64,000 bases of DNA, from assembly GCA_016930635.1 (NCBI GenBank), contig JAFGGI010000057.1, positions 1-64,000 of the forward strand, given 5' to 3'. Shown here in pieces: positions 16,949 through 24,997 of this stretch. Source of the DNA: Sedimentisphaerales bacterium (lineage in GTDB: Bacteria; Planctomycetota; Phycisphaerae; Sedimentisphaerales; UBA12454). How positions within the stretch are numbered: position 1 is the first letter of the stretch; every line of letters begins with the position of its first letter. The notes beneath the pieces were generated by a model that was not told the DNA's origin, made no database searches, and saw only the letters and a list, made by a program, of their open reading frames with translations. The translations under genes and the position numbers were made by a program.

Positions 16949-18025
16949 ATGGAAACAGGAAAAAAATGGTTATATTACAACATTCACGATTTAATCGGAA
17001 TTCGTCTGCAAAATGACCATCCCAGCAAAAAATCCTTTAACTTATTTTTCGGTTCATTTGAGACTCGTTTCCTAAGTGAAGACGAAATCAGTCTTTCAAT
17101 TCAGACAGATGTCCCTGAGATTACGGAATACAGCAATGCCTCTAGTTTATATCGTTTCAATAATAATTATCTCTGCCTTACAAAATATAATATACATTTA
17201 TTCAAAAAAAATAATTTCTGGATACTGGCGAGTCAAAGGGATCTTTTGACTTTTGTCCATCCAATATTACAGATGTTACTTTTGAAAAAGGGATGCTGCA
17301 TGCTTCATAGTGCATCAGTTGCTATTAATGGTCTTGGTGTATTACTACCTGCCTGCGGAGGTACTGGAAAAACAAGCGCGATTATGCACATCTTAAAAGA
17401 AATCAAAGGCGCTAGTTTTCTCAGTGACGACTTTTGTATTATTTCACCGGATTTGGTTTACTCCAATCCCAAACATTTTGCCATATATCCTTATCATAAA
17501 TCAATATTCCCACATTTATTTAACCGAAAACATAAATTCTTAATACCTGGCTGCTTATCTAATCTATTTGAAAAAATAAGAGCTTTTGTCCGGCCAATTA
17601 TCGTAGGGTTTTCCGAAATTGAACGTTTTGCAAAAAAAATAGCCCCCGATCGAATGTATGTACCTGCGCGAGAAGCTTTAGGAGATGTTGCTTTCTCTGA
17701 TAATGCAAAAATAGATACTCTGCTGCTACTGGAAAGATATTCAGGCAACAATGCCGTTGTAGAAAACATCTCCAGTAAATGGGTCAGAAGCCGTTTAATA
17801 GGTAACTGGCTGTATGAGATAGGCCCATATAGTCAAGAGATGCTTACGGCGATGAGTGGGACAGGCATTATCGATCTATCTGAGTACTTTTCACAAATGA
17901 GCACTATCATAGATTCCGCTTGTCACAACAAGACTATTAAACTTCTTAAATTACCCAAAATGCTTCCGCAAAAAACGGGCGGTATAATTACAGAAATCTT
18001 AAAAGAAATTATGAAAACGAACTAA
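16949..18025 (+). CDS. HprK/PEPCK-like P-loop protein of the EPS operon
   Basis: A 358-residue protein of uncertain job. The core resembles HPr-kinase/PEPCK-type P-loop proteins: MLHSASVAINGLGVLLPACGGTGKTS (positions 118-143, abridged to MLHSASVA and PACGGTGKTS) and FLSDDFCII near residue 160. The N-terminal 100 residues have no motif I know. Related HprK-like genes occur in EPS and RiPP-like clusters, often with PqqD partners, but no PqqD-like gene is seen here. A kinase for a sugar, lipid or regulatory protein of the pathway is possible. It lies in the operon between the flippase and the PMT-like gene. Confidence 0.6.
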   Translation: METGKKWLYYNIHDLIGIRLQNDHPSKKSFNLFFGSFETRFLSEDEISLSIQTDVPEITEYSNASSLYRFNNNYLCLTKYNIHLFKKNNFWILASQRDLLTFVHPILQMLLLKKGCCMLHSASVAINGLGVLLPACGGTGKTSAIMHILKEIKGASFLSDDFCIISPDLVYSNPKHFAIYPYHKSIFPHLFNRKHKFLIPGCLSNLFEKIRAFVRPIIVGFSEIERFAKKIAPDRMYVPAREALGDVAFSDNAKIDTLLLLERYSGNNAVVENISSKWVRSRLIGNWLYEIGPYSQEMLTAMSGTGIIDLSEYFSQMSTIIDSACHNKTIKLLKLPKMLPQKTGGIITEILKEIMKTN

Positions 18026-18038
18026 TTTTATCATATAG

Positions 18039-19532
18039 ATGGCTATGTCCAAAAACTATAAAAACAATACTACAACCCGTTTTTTAAAAGCAACAGGACT
18101 CTTCTGGAGTAGCGCTGCAAAATATCAGACTTTCATGATATTAGCAGCAATTGCCTTATTGGTGACTCTGCCTTTATTCAGCAATAAATTAGATAACACT
18201 TCCAATATAATATTTAATATAATTGTTTTGTGTGCTGTTGCAGCTGGAGGGTTTGTCTTATTAAAAACAAAAGGCTCGAAGACGGCTTCTTTTACGTTTG
18301 CAGCGGCTTTGTTTTTGAGACTATGTCTTATTCTTGTTCTCGAAAATTCAACTCCGGTCATGCCGGAATATATAAGAAAAAGGGTTTCTCCGTGCATAAA
18401 ACATTATGACACCATATTGTTTCAAGCGGACGAATATTTATATACCTATCAAGGACAAAGATATCGCGATGTAACTCTCTCTGAGTTCATAAATTCGCCG
18501 GAAATATCAAGTCATGCATACAGAGCAAGTTTTTTGACCTCCCGTTTATTAAGATTTTTTGGAGGCGATTTTCTATGGCCCAGAATTTTCGGAGCATTTT
18601 TAGGTGCTTTTACGGCCGCAATTGTAACTCTGGCCGCTGAAAAACTTTTCTGCAGGAGTACTGTGTCTATTGTATCTCTAATTACTATATTAGCCCCACA
18701 GACGGCCTTTTATTCAGTCAAATTCCTCAAGGAAATATGGATAATTTTCGCCGCGAGTCTAATGGTCTGGAGTTTTACAATCATAATCCAAAATAAAAGA
18801 CTGTTGCCTGCAATTTTCTCCATTGCTGCAGCAGTTACTCTCCTTTTCTGGGTCCGCTTCGAATACGCCTTGATGTTTCTTGCGGCCGTACCTATAACCC
18901 TTTGCTTCAGATACAAATGCGGTTTTGCAGAAAAATTAATTTCTGTGATATTAATGGCTCTTATTACTATAATAATCTCTTCGTACCAGTTTAATCAGCT
19001 GACACAAAAAGCTGAAAATATGGCCGGTAAATACGCCCGCATGGAACGAGGACAAAGAGGTAACCTTGAAACCGTTGAAGTGCTGAATAAAATATACTTA
19101 TCACGCGGCCCCCTCAGGTTGTTTAATGTACCGATGTCCATGCTGAATCCACCGCCTAAGAACCTGCATCATGTTTACACAAAGGAAAATAAACTTTATG
19201 AAATCGAACGGCAAGTTAACATTTATCAGTGGTGGATACCTCTGCCATTTTTGATCATAGGGGCAATTAGGATAATTTCTAAACGAACAGAACTACTGGC
19301 TTTATCATTACCCTATTTAATCACAATATGTACCGCTGCGATTTTAATCGGTGGATTGGAGCCGAATCTTCTAAGATACAGAGACTCGCTTGCCCCTATA
19401 GCATTTATCATCATCGGACTGGGAATAGAAAGTTTTATGATCAAAAGTAAACCATGGAAGAAGTTGACCATTTTATCTGTATATTCATTATTCGCAATGC
19501 TTGTTGTTTATCTTTATATGCGGGGCTTTTAA
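18039..19532 (+). CDS. Multi-pass membrane protein, PMT/ArnT-like glycosyltransferase
   Basis: A 497-residue protein with about 11 hydrophobic helices and a short soluble loop after the first ones (HYDTILFQADEYLYTYQGQRY). This shape fits GT-C enzymes that use polyprenyl-phosphate sugars (dolichyl-phosphate-mannose protein mannosyltransferase-like or ArnT-like), but no signature motif is certain. Another possibility is a second polymerase-like protein. Two start ATGs (18039, 18045) are close together. It is in line with the EPS operon, and the next gene starts six bases after its stop. Confidence 0.55.
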   Translation: MAMSKNYKNNTTTRFLKATGLFWSSAAKYQTFMILAAIALLVTLPLFSNKLDNTSNIIFNIIVLCAVAAGGFVLLKTKGSKTASFTFAAALFLRLCLILVLENSTPVMPEYIRKRVSPCIKHYDTILFQADEYLYTYQGQRYRDVTLSEFINSPEISSHAYRASFLTSRLLRFFGGDFLWPRIFGAFLGAFTAAIVTLAAEKLFCRSTVSIVSLITILAPQTAFYSVKFLKEIWIIFAASLMVWSFTIIIQNKRLLPAIFSIAAAVTLLFWVRFEYALMFLAAVPITLCFRYKCGFAEKLISVILMALITIIISSYQFNQLTQKAENMAGKYARMERGQRGNLETVEVLNKIYLSRGPLRLFNVPMSMLNPPPKNLHHVYTKENKLYEIERQVNIYQWWIPLPFLIIGAIRIISKRTELLALSLPYLITICTAAILIGGLEPNLLRYRDSLAPIAFIIIGLGIESFMIKSKPWKKLTILSVYSLFAMLVVYLYMRGF

Positions 19533-19537
19533 GATTT

Positions 19538-20683
19538 ATGAAAGAAATTGTTTTTATAAGACAAAGTTCAGCCAGCATGGGTGGTATCCAATGGCAGATT
19601 GTAAAGCTCGCAGAAAAACTATTTTCGCTACAACACTTTAAGCCCGTGTTAATAACTTCGGACAGACAGTCGCCTTTTGCAAAAACTTTTGCTGCAAACG
19701 GTTTTGAAGTTTTTATTGCCCCTATCAGCAAAACAACCTTATTTTCTGCCGCAAAAGAAGTGTCAAAAATATTAAAAAACAGGGACATCGCAATTATACA
19801 AACGCCTATAATCGAAAGTTTCATTGCGAGAATTGTCAGAAAAGAAAGGTCTGACTTTCAGCATATATTGCGCGCGGAAGTATCTATCAGCGGCGCCTCA
19901 AATTCGCTATGGAAAAAAAAGTTTTGTCATCTGCTTGACAGAGTTACCAGTCGTTGGGTAGATTGTTATATCGCTAACGGGCAATATGTAGCCGATGAAA
20001 TTATTACTCTTTCCAGAATTACTCCTAACAAAGTCATCACTCTTTTAAACGGCATAGATGCAATAGGTCTACCGGACGAAGTTTATGACAAGCCTGACGA
20101 GCCTCTTCCGGCTAAAATAGCAATGGTGGCAAATCTTACTCCTGGCAAAGGACACGATTGTCTCATAAACGCACTGGCCATATTGAAAAAGAAGAACTTA
20201 ATTATTAACGCCAGGTTTATAGGCGGTGAACTTGACACAAAAAAATGTAATAGAAAAAAGCAAGGTTTCATGTCGAGCATAAAAAAACTCGCTGATTCAC
20301 TCGATGTTTCCAACCAGATCGAATTTTATGGTTATACTAAAGATGTATTTGGTGCGCTTTCAGGAATACCGGTAGTCGTTTTGCCCTCTGAAAGTGAAGG
20401 TGTACCAAATTGCATACTTGAGGCAATGAGTCTTAGAAAATTAGTTGTTGCAAGTAAAACAGGCGGGGTTGGTGAAATCATAAAACATGGCGAAACTGGT
20501 TTTTTGCACCAGCCTAAAGATTGCTTCGAATTTGCCGACTGTCTTGAAAATATCTTTAATACACCTGCCGGTCGTTGGGAATGTATAAGAACAGCTGCTT
20601 TTAAAAATTGGCAGCAAAATTTTACTTCCGATATAATGGTTGATAAACTTGTTGAAATCTATAAAACACTTGGAGTTCTGTAG
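19538..20683 (+). CDS. Glycosyltransferase family 4
   Basis: A predicted cytoplasmic GT-B enzyme adding a sugar to the EPS repeat unit. It has an N-terminal acceptor domain (IRQSSASMGGIQWQIVKLAE) and a C-terminal GT1/GT4 domain with MVANLTPGKGHDCLINAL, YGYTKDVFGALSGIPVVVLPS and the nucleotide-sugar motif SESEGVPNCILEAMS (E-x7-E). The frame is open from 19454, but that would overlap the previous gene. The ATG at 19538, just after the upstream stop, gives the normal N-terminus. Confidence 0.9.
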   Translation: MKEIVFIRQSSASMGGIQWQIVKLAEKLFSLQHFKPVLITSDRQSPFAKTFAANGFEVFIAPISKTTLFSAAKEVSKILKNRDIAIIQTPIIESFIARIVRKERSDFQHILRAEVSISGASNSLWKKKFCHLLDRVTSRWVDCYIANGQYVADEIITLSRITPNKVITLLNGIDAIGLPDEVYDKPDEPLPAKIAMVANLTPGKGHDCLINALAILKKKNLIINARFIGGELDTKKCNRKKQGFMSSIKKLADSLDVSNQIEFYGYTKDVFGALSGIPVVVLPSESEGVPNCILEAMSLRKLVVASKTGGVGEIIKHGETGFLHQPKDCFEFADCLENIFNTPAGRWECIRTAAFKNWQQNFTSDIMVDKLVEIYKTLGVL

Positions 20684-20688
20684 CAAAT

Positions 20689-22611
20689 ATGGGTCAGCTT
20701 AATGACATAGTAATAATATCATCGAACGATTTTGGTACATTGTGGTATCAAAGACAAGCGTTGGCAGTTCATTTTGCAAAGGCGGGACATCGAGTATTTT
20801 ACTTCAACCGGACGCCTTCCAAATGGCCTAGCCCAAACAAATTAATAAATTGGTCCATTAAGAAGATAAAAACTATACGCCATGCTAATTTACCGGAAAA
20901 TCTTTGGATCATTACGCCTTTCTGGCTTACCCCAACCAAAGGCCTAAGGGGTGTAAACCGTCGGCTTATTCAGAAAACATTAACGGGCCTTAAAATCAAA
21001 GATGCTATCGTTATAACTGACACACCTTCTTACAACAGCCTTGACTTAATTGAACAGATTCGACCTAAAAAAGTTGTCTATATTAATTCTCACAACTACC
21101 GTATCAGTCGCGGGGTTATCACAGCGATGCTTGATTCAGAAGAAATATATATACAACAGTCTGATTCTCTGTTTGCCGTTTCGGAGTATATTACAGAAAG
21201 AACTGTCAGGCTAAGCGGTGGCAGAAAAGTACTACGATCAATGCCGGGAGTTAACTACGAACTTTTTGCAAAAGCCTTCAGGGGCGATGAGGCTCAAAGA
21301 GCGGAAAAAATATATTTTTACGGGATGATTCAGGATGTAGTTGACATCGAACTGTTCAATAAGCTTTCAAAACAATTTAAAGTTGTACTTATTGGCAGAG
21401 TCCGGAAAAACATAAAAAAACTCATATCTAAAAATATAGAATTAAGGCCTCCGGCAGATCAGAATACACTGGCCCAACAACTTAAAGAAGCAGACATACT
21501 CGGCTTGTTTTATAAGCAGGGTCTCCATGCAAAAGGTACTATGCCGGCAAAAATGTTTGAGAGCCTGGCAACAGGTAAGCCTGTGCTCGTAAGCGGCATC
21601 CAAAAAGATCCTGTTTATAGCCCGCATGTCTATCATTTTGACGGCACAGAATCAGCTGCCGTTGAAATCATAAAGAATCTTTCGCAAACCGAAACACCTG
21701 AAAAAATAAAAAACAGGCAAGCCGCCGGTGCAGAGGCAGATTGGCAGAAAAGATTTGAAACTTTCTGCAGCACAATCTTTGTAGAAGATAAAGGTTTGCC
21801 GAAATTCTCTGTCCTTATGAGTGTATATGCCGGAGATAGAGCTGATTATTTCAAAGAAGCAATGGACAGTATTATCAACCAAACCGCAAAACCTGACGAG
21901 ATTGTGCTGGTAAAGGATGGTCCTGTCGGGGAAGAACTTAATGGAATGATAGATAATTACCAAGAAAGACCCGGTGGAATTCTAAAAGTTATAAGTCTGG
22001 AAGAAAATAAAGGGCTGGGTACGGCTTTGGCCGAAGGTGTAAAACAATGCAGTTTTGATATTATTGCACGAATGGATGCTGATGATATAAGCAGTCCTGA
22101 CAGATTTGAAAAGCAGTTGAAATTTCTAAAAAATAATCCAGACATTAGTGTGGTAAGCAGCTATCTGGCGGCTTTTGAACAAAGCCCTGAAAAGGTTTTG
22201 TTTACAAGGCGAGGTCCTTTACTTCATAAACAGATAGAAAAACTGCTCCGGTTTAGATTCTGTATGAATCACGCTGCCACAACCTACCGGAAAAAGGCTA
22301 TTCTTTCCACTGGAAACTATTTGCCTTTCGCCGGTCTTGAAGACTATCACCTTTGGGCGAGAATGATTTTGAACGGCACTAAAATGGCAACTATTGGACA
22401 GGTATTGTACTACCACCGCTGGGAAAAAAATCTTTTGAAGCGGCGGAGTGGTATAAAAAGGGCCGTCCAGCAGATAAAATTGCAAAGAGAACTTTTGAAA
22501 ATTGGTTTTGTAACTAAAATACAATTTTTGAGAAATGTAATAATTCGCTCAGTTGCCACAATTTTACCAACATGTTTGACAAGGCAATTGAGACTTATTT
22601 TCGGAATTTAG
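20689..22611 (+). CDS. Two-domain glycosyltransferase: GT4-like plus GT2
   Basis: A 640-residue fusion. Residues 1-365 are a GT-B domain (NDFGTLWYQRQALAVHFAKAGHRVFYFNR at 10-38, abridged to WYQRQALAVHFAKAGHRVFY; C-terminal MPAKMFESLATGKPVLVSG). Residues 370-640 are a GT2/GT-A domain (FSVLMSVYAGDRADYF, IVLVKDG, RMDADDISSPDRFEKQL with the metal-binding DxD). Both active centres look intact, so one protein could add two sugars in sequence. It is the last gene of the EPS operon and is followed by a hairpin-rich stretch and a perfect terminator. Confidence 0.85.
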   Translation: MGQLNDIVIISSNDFGTLWYQRQALAVHFAKAGHRVFYFNRTPSKWPSPNKLINWSIKKIKTIRHANLPENLWIITPFWLTPTKGLRGVNRRLIQKTLTGLKIKDAIVITDTPSYNSLDLIEQIRPKKVVYINSHNYRISRGVITAMLDSEEIYIQQSDSLFAVSEYITERTVRLSGGRKVLRSMPGVNYELFAKAFRGDEAQRAEKIYFYGMIQDVVDIELFNKLSKQFKVVLIGRVRKNIKKLISKNIELRPPADQNTLAQQLKEADILGLFYKQGLHAKGTMPAKMFESLATGKPVLVSGIQKDPVYSPHVYHFDGTESAAVEIIKNLSQTETPEKIKNRQAAGAEADWQKRFETFCSTIFVEDKGLPKFSVLMSVYAGDRADYFKEAMDSIINQTAKPDEIVLVKDGPVGEELNGMIDNYQERPGGILKVISLEENKGLGTALAEGVKQCSFDIIARMDADDISSPDRFEKQLKFLKNNPDISVVSSYLAAFEQSPEKVLFTRRGPLLHKQIEKLLRFRFCMNHAATTYRKKAILSTGNYLPFAGLEDYHLWARMILNGTKMATIGQVLYYHRWEKNLLKRRSGIKRAVQQIKLQRELLKIGFVTKIQFLRNVIIRSVATILPTCLTRQLRLIFGI

Positions 22612-22619
22612 AACCCTGC

Positions 22620-22679
22620 GGTTCGCATAAGCATGGCGGTTTTTTGACGAAGTTCTGCCTGCTTGTTCAAAAGCGAACC
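22620..22679 (+). ncRNA. Structured 3' region after the EPS operon
   Basis: GGTTCGC (22620-22626) pairs with GCGAACC (22673-22679), and inside it AGCA/GGC pair with GCC/TGCT, giving a nested stem about 60 bases long. A terminator follows ten bases later. It may be a structured 3' UTR or a small RNA. It does not match the SRP, RNase P or tmRNA signatures I know. Confidence 0.35.
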
Positions 22680-22688
22680 TGTTTATAA

Positions 22689-22717
22689 GGAGAGCCTTTC
22701 GGGCTCTCCTTTTTTTT
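22689..22717 (+). terminator. Intrinsic terminator of the EPS operon
   Basis: GGAGAGCC (22689-22696) and GGCTCTCC (22702-22709) form a perfect 8-bp stem with loop TTTCG, followed by eight T residues. Confidence 0.92.
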
Positions 22718-22747
22718 CGGCATAATATCTTTTTTTCTTTAGCGCAT

Positions 22748-22777
22748 AAAAAAAGGCCGCTTATTACAGCGGCCTTT
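22748..22777 (-). terminator. Intrinsic terminator of the LRR-protein gene
   Basis: GGCCGC and GCGGCC form a stem flanked by A and T runs (extended AAAGGCCGC/GCGGCCTTT). Read on the minus strand it is followed by seven T residues and lies just after the stop of the gene at 22804-23577. Confidence 0.9.
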
Positions 22778-22803
22778 GAAAATCACAAAAAGCTTTTTAG
22801 ACT

Positions 22804-23577
22804 TTAATCTTCATATAGCCACCAATTAGCTATGATAGCAAAATCCATAAAGTCTACTGCGCCGGATTCGTCCATATCTGGACCACCGCAATCACCATTG
22901 TCCCAACTGCAATCCTGCCTTAACCATTTGCTGGCAAAAATATCTAAGTCGTCTGTGTTGATCTGATAATCATCAAGAAGCACACTGCTGCCTATGCCAG
23001 CAACAGGATTGTTATCAAGTATAGTTTTAAGATGAGTACACCATGAATCAAAGCTCAGAGGGTTATAATAAAAATTACATCCATCCAAATTCTGATAATT
23101 TGTCAGGGGACTAATGTCTTCTATAAAATTGTATGAAATCCACAAATATCTAATCTGGTTGACATCGGCAAGTGGAGTAATAGTGCTTAAGCCAACATCG
23201 GTAAGACCTAATTCCGAAAGATTAGTCAGATTTGATATAGCATTAATATCAGAGATGTCATCGTTGCGGGACAGATAAAGTTTGCGAAGATCGACCAAAA
23301 CCGCAAGTTGGCTTATGTCCACAATATTGTTATCACGAAGGCTTAAATATCCCAGATTTGTTGCATAATCCAAACCTGTCAAATCGGCAATTCCAAGCGC
23401 ATCAGCATCAAGGCCTGTCAAATTCAGCATTTCCGCTTCGGTTGGATCCGTCAGACTAAGCTCAGCTTCCACGGCGGCTTTTAAATTTGCGTCGTTAAAT
23501 ACAACCGGGTCGGATGGGCCGGCTGTGGCTACGTTCGCGATTAACAAAACTGTCAAAAAAATGAATAAACGTTTCAT
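22804..23577 (-). CDS. Secreted leucine-rich-repeat protein with dockerin-like tail
   Basis: A 257-residue exported protein. A signal peptide (LFIFLTVLLIANVATA) is followed by an internalin-type LRR block at about residues 55-175 (LTGLDYATNLGYLSLRDN, LVDLRKLYLSRND, LTNLSELGLTDV, NQIRYLWISYN). The C-terminal 55 residues are a dockerin-like pair (INTDDLDIFASKWL and DMDESGAVDFMDFAIIANWWL), as in the proteins at 4392 and 46982. LRRs suggest protein or glycan binding at the cell surface; the ligand is unknown. It is a single-gene unit with a strong GGAGGT ribosome site, a near-consensus promoter and its own terminator. Confidence 0.85.
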   Translation of the reverse strand: MKRLFIFLTVLLIANVATAGPSDPVVFNDANLKAAVEAELSLTDPTEAEMLNLTGLDADALGIADLTGLDYATNLGYLSLRDNNIVDISQLAVLVDLRKLYLSRNDDISDINAISNLTNLSELGLTDVGLSTITPLADVNQIRYLWISYNFIEDISPLTNYQNLDGCNFYYNPLSFDSWCTHLKTILDNNPVAGIGSSVLLDDYQINTDDLDIFASKWLRQDCSWDNGDCGGPDMDESGAVDFMDFAIIANWWLYED

Positions 23578-23707
23578 AATTAGTACCTCCTTCTTCAGTA
23601 CTGTTTGGTTACCAAAACCATATTTTGAGATAGTATCCCCAGATACGGTCTTAAATTAATTACACTCCCTGTCTTTGTCTATCTTTCCTAACTTATACGT
23701 AACCTAC

Positions 23708-23736
23708 AGTTTATCAAAATCAAGGACTTTTGTCAA
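23708..23736 (-). promoter_or_regulatory. Strong sigma-70-type promoter of the LRR-protein gene
   Basis: On the minus strand: TTGACA (23736-23731), a 17-base spacer, TAAACT (23713-23708). The leader would be about 120 bases long. Confidence 0.75.
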
Positions 23737-24150
23737 GGCAATAACCCCGCTTTGGTATGCAGGGGCCATATTTCCAGATAAATAGCAAAAATCTGGAGAT
23801 AACCATCAACTCTTCCTTTTTATGGCCGTTTTGTATCTTCTTATTTTCAAATGACTTACGAAACAATCTTTCCGCAGGATTTCGGCTTATTCGAAAGTCC
23901 TATAATACCCTTCGTATATCACTTTAAGGCTGTTGCGTACTTTTTGCGTCTTTTTTTTCATTTTTTGCAAAAAATGTGCTAAACTCCTATAAAAATCCTT
24001 TTTTATCAGAAAAAATCGCAAATTTTTTCGGTAGAAATGTTCCTTCGGTGCTCCAAAATATTGCGAAAAACCTCCGGCAGGTATTTCTAAGGCTATGTCC
24101 ATTTTTCAGCGATGCTTCATTTGATACTGGAACAATTTCCTTATTTCTGG
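23737..24150. other. Gene-free stretch between divergent genes
   Basis: No convincing gene. A hairpin TCCAGAT/ATCTGGA lies at 23773-23797, and T/A-rich DNA with poly-T runs covers 23930-24020. The only open frame, about 70 codons on the minus strand (23887-24102), has no ribosome site and a Lys/Phe-rich composition that reflects the A/T bias. Confidence 0.5.
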
Positions 24151-24156
24151 TATAAG
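24151..24156 (+). promoter_or_regulatory. Possible extended -10 promoter
   Basis: TCTGGTATAAG carries a TG-N-TATAAG extended -10 box about 50 bases before the metallophosphoesterase start. No good -35 box is seen. Confidence 0.4.
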
Positions 24157-24208
24157 TATCGCCTCTGTCGAAGCATAAATAATACTTTATTTCAGCAGGA
24201 ATCGGTGC

Positions 24209-24991
24209 ATGTTTGCAATAATAAGTGATATACATTCGAATATTGAAGCTCTGACAACGGTACTGGCAGATATCGAGAACAGAGGCATAAAAACCATTTA
24301 CTGTCTGGGTGACATAGTTGGTTATGGCCCTAATCCCAAGGATTGCCTTGATTTAGTAATCGAAAAGACCCAGGCTTGCGTCATGGGCAATCATGACTAT
24401 GCCATATTGTACGAGCCGACAAATTTTAATCTCGGCGCAGAACGGGCAAGCTTCTGGACAAGAAGCCAGCTTGAAACCGAACAGGACACCAAAAAACGCC
24501 TGAGCCGCTGGAATTATCTTGGAACTCAGCAGATGAGATACACTCTTGAGACAGAGCTTAACGGCAGCGGCACGAAAGCCATTCTGGAATTTGTACACGC
24601 TTCTCCCAGAAGGCCTATAAATGAATATATCTTTCCTGATGACGTGTATACTACGCCGGCAAAAATAACTGCGCAATTCGATCGTGTTAAGCATATTTGT
24701 TTTATCGGTCATACTCATCTGCCGGGGGTTTTTCTCGACGACCCTGATTTCTATGCGCCGGATGAGCTTGACAATGTCTATCCTATAATACCAGAGGAAA
24801 GAGCTATAATAAATGTCGGCTCTGTCGGCCAGCCAAGAGATAAGGACAACAGGACAAGCTATGTTTATGTTGAGCAAAATAACGTTCATTTTGTCAGGCT
24901 TGAATACGACTACGAAACTACTGCAAAAAAGATACATGATATCGAGGAGCTTGACAACTTCGAAGCTGACCGGTTAAGTGAAGGGCGATAA
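24209..24991 (+). CDS. Calcineurin-like metallophosphoesterase
   Basis: A 260-residue phosphoesterase of the YfcE/MJ0936-like group. All metal-binding blocks are present: SDIHSN at residues 6-11, LGDIVGYGPNP, GNHDYAI, then GHTHLPG and a final NVGSVGQPRD. The substrate is not evident; related proteins hydrolyse phosphodiesters or act on cyclic nucleotides in vitro. It ends seven bases before yidC and is probably co-transcribed with yidC and mnmE. Confidence 0.88.
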   Translation: MFAIISDIHSNIEALTTVLADIENRGIKTIYCLGDIVGYGPNPKDCLDLVIEKTQACVMGNHDYAILYEPTNFNLGAERASFWTRSQLETEQDTKKRLSRWNYLGTQQMRYTLETELNGSGTKAILEFVHASPRRPINEYIFPDDVYTTPAKITAQFDRVKHICFIGHTHLPGVFLDDPDFYAPDELDNVYPIIPEERAIINVGSVGQPRDKDNRTSYVYVEQNNVHFVRLEYDYETTAKKIHDIEELDNFEADRLSEGR

Positions 24992-24997
24992 AAGGTA

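Noticed and set aside
23887..24102. A 71-codon frame on the minus strand upstream of the metallophosphoesterase
   Set aside because: Poly-T/poly-A driven Lys/Phe content and no ribosome site; no recognisable domain.
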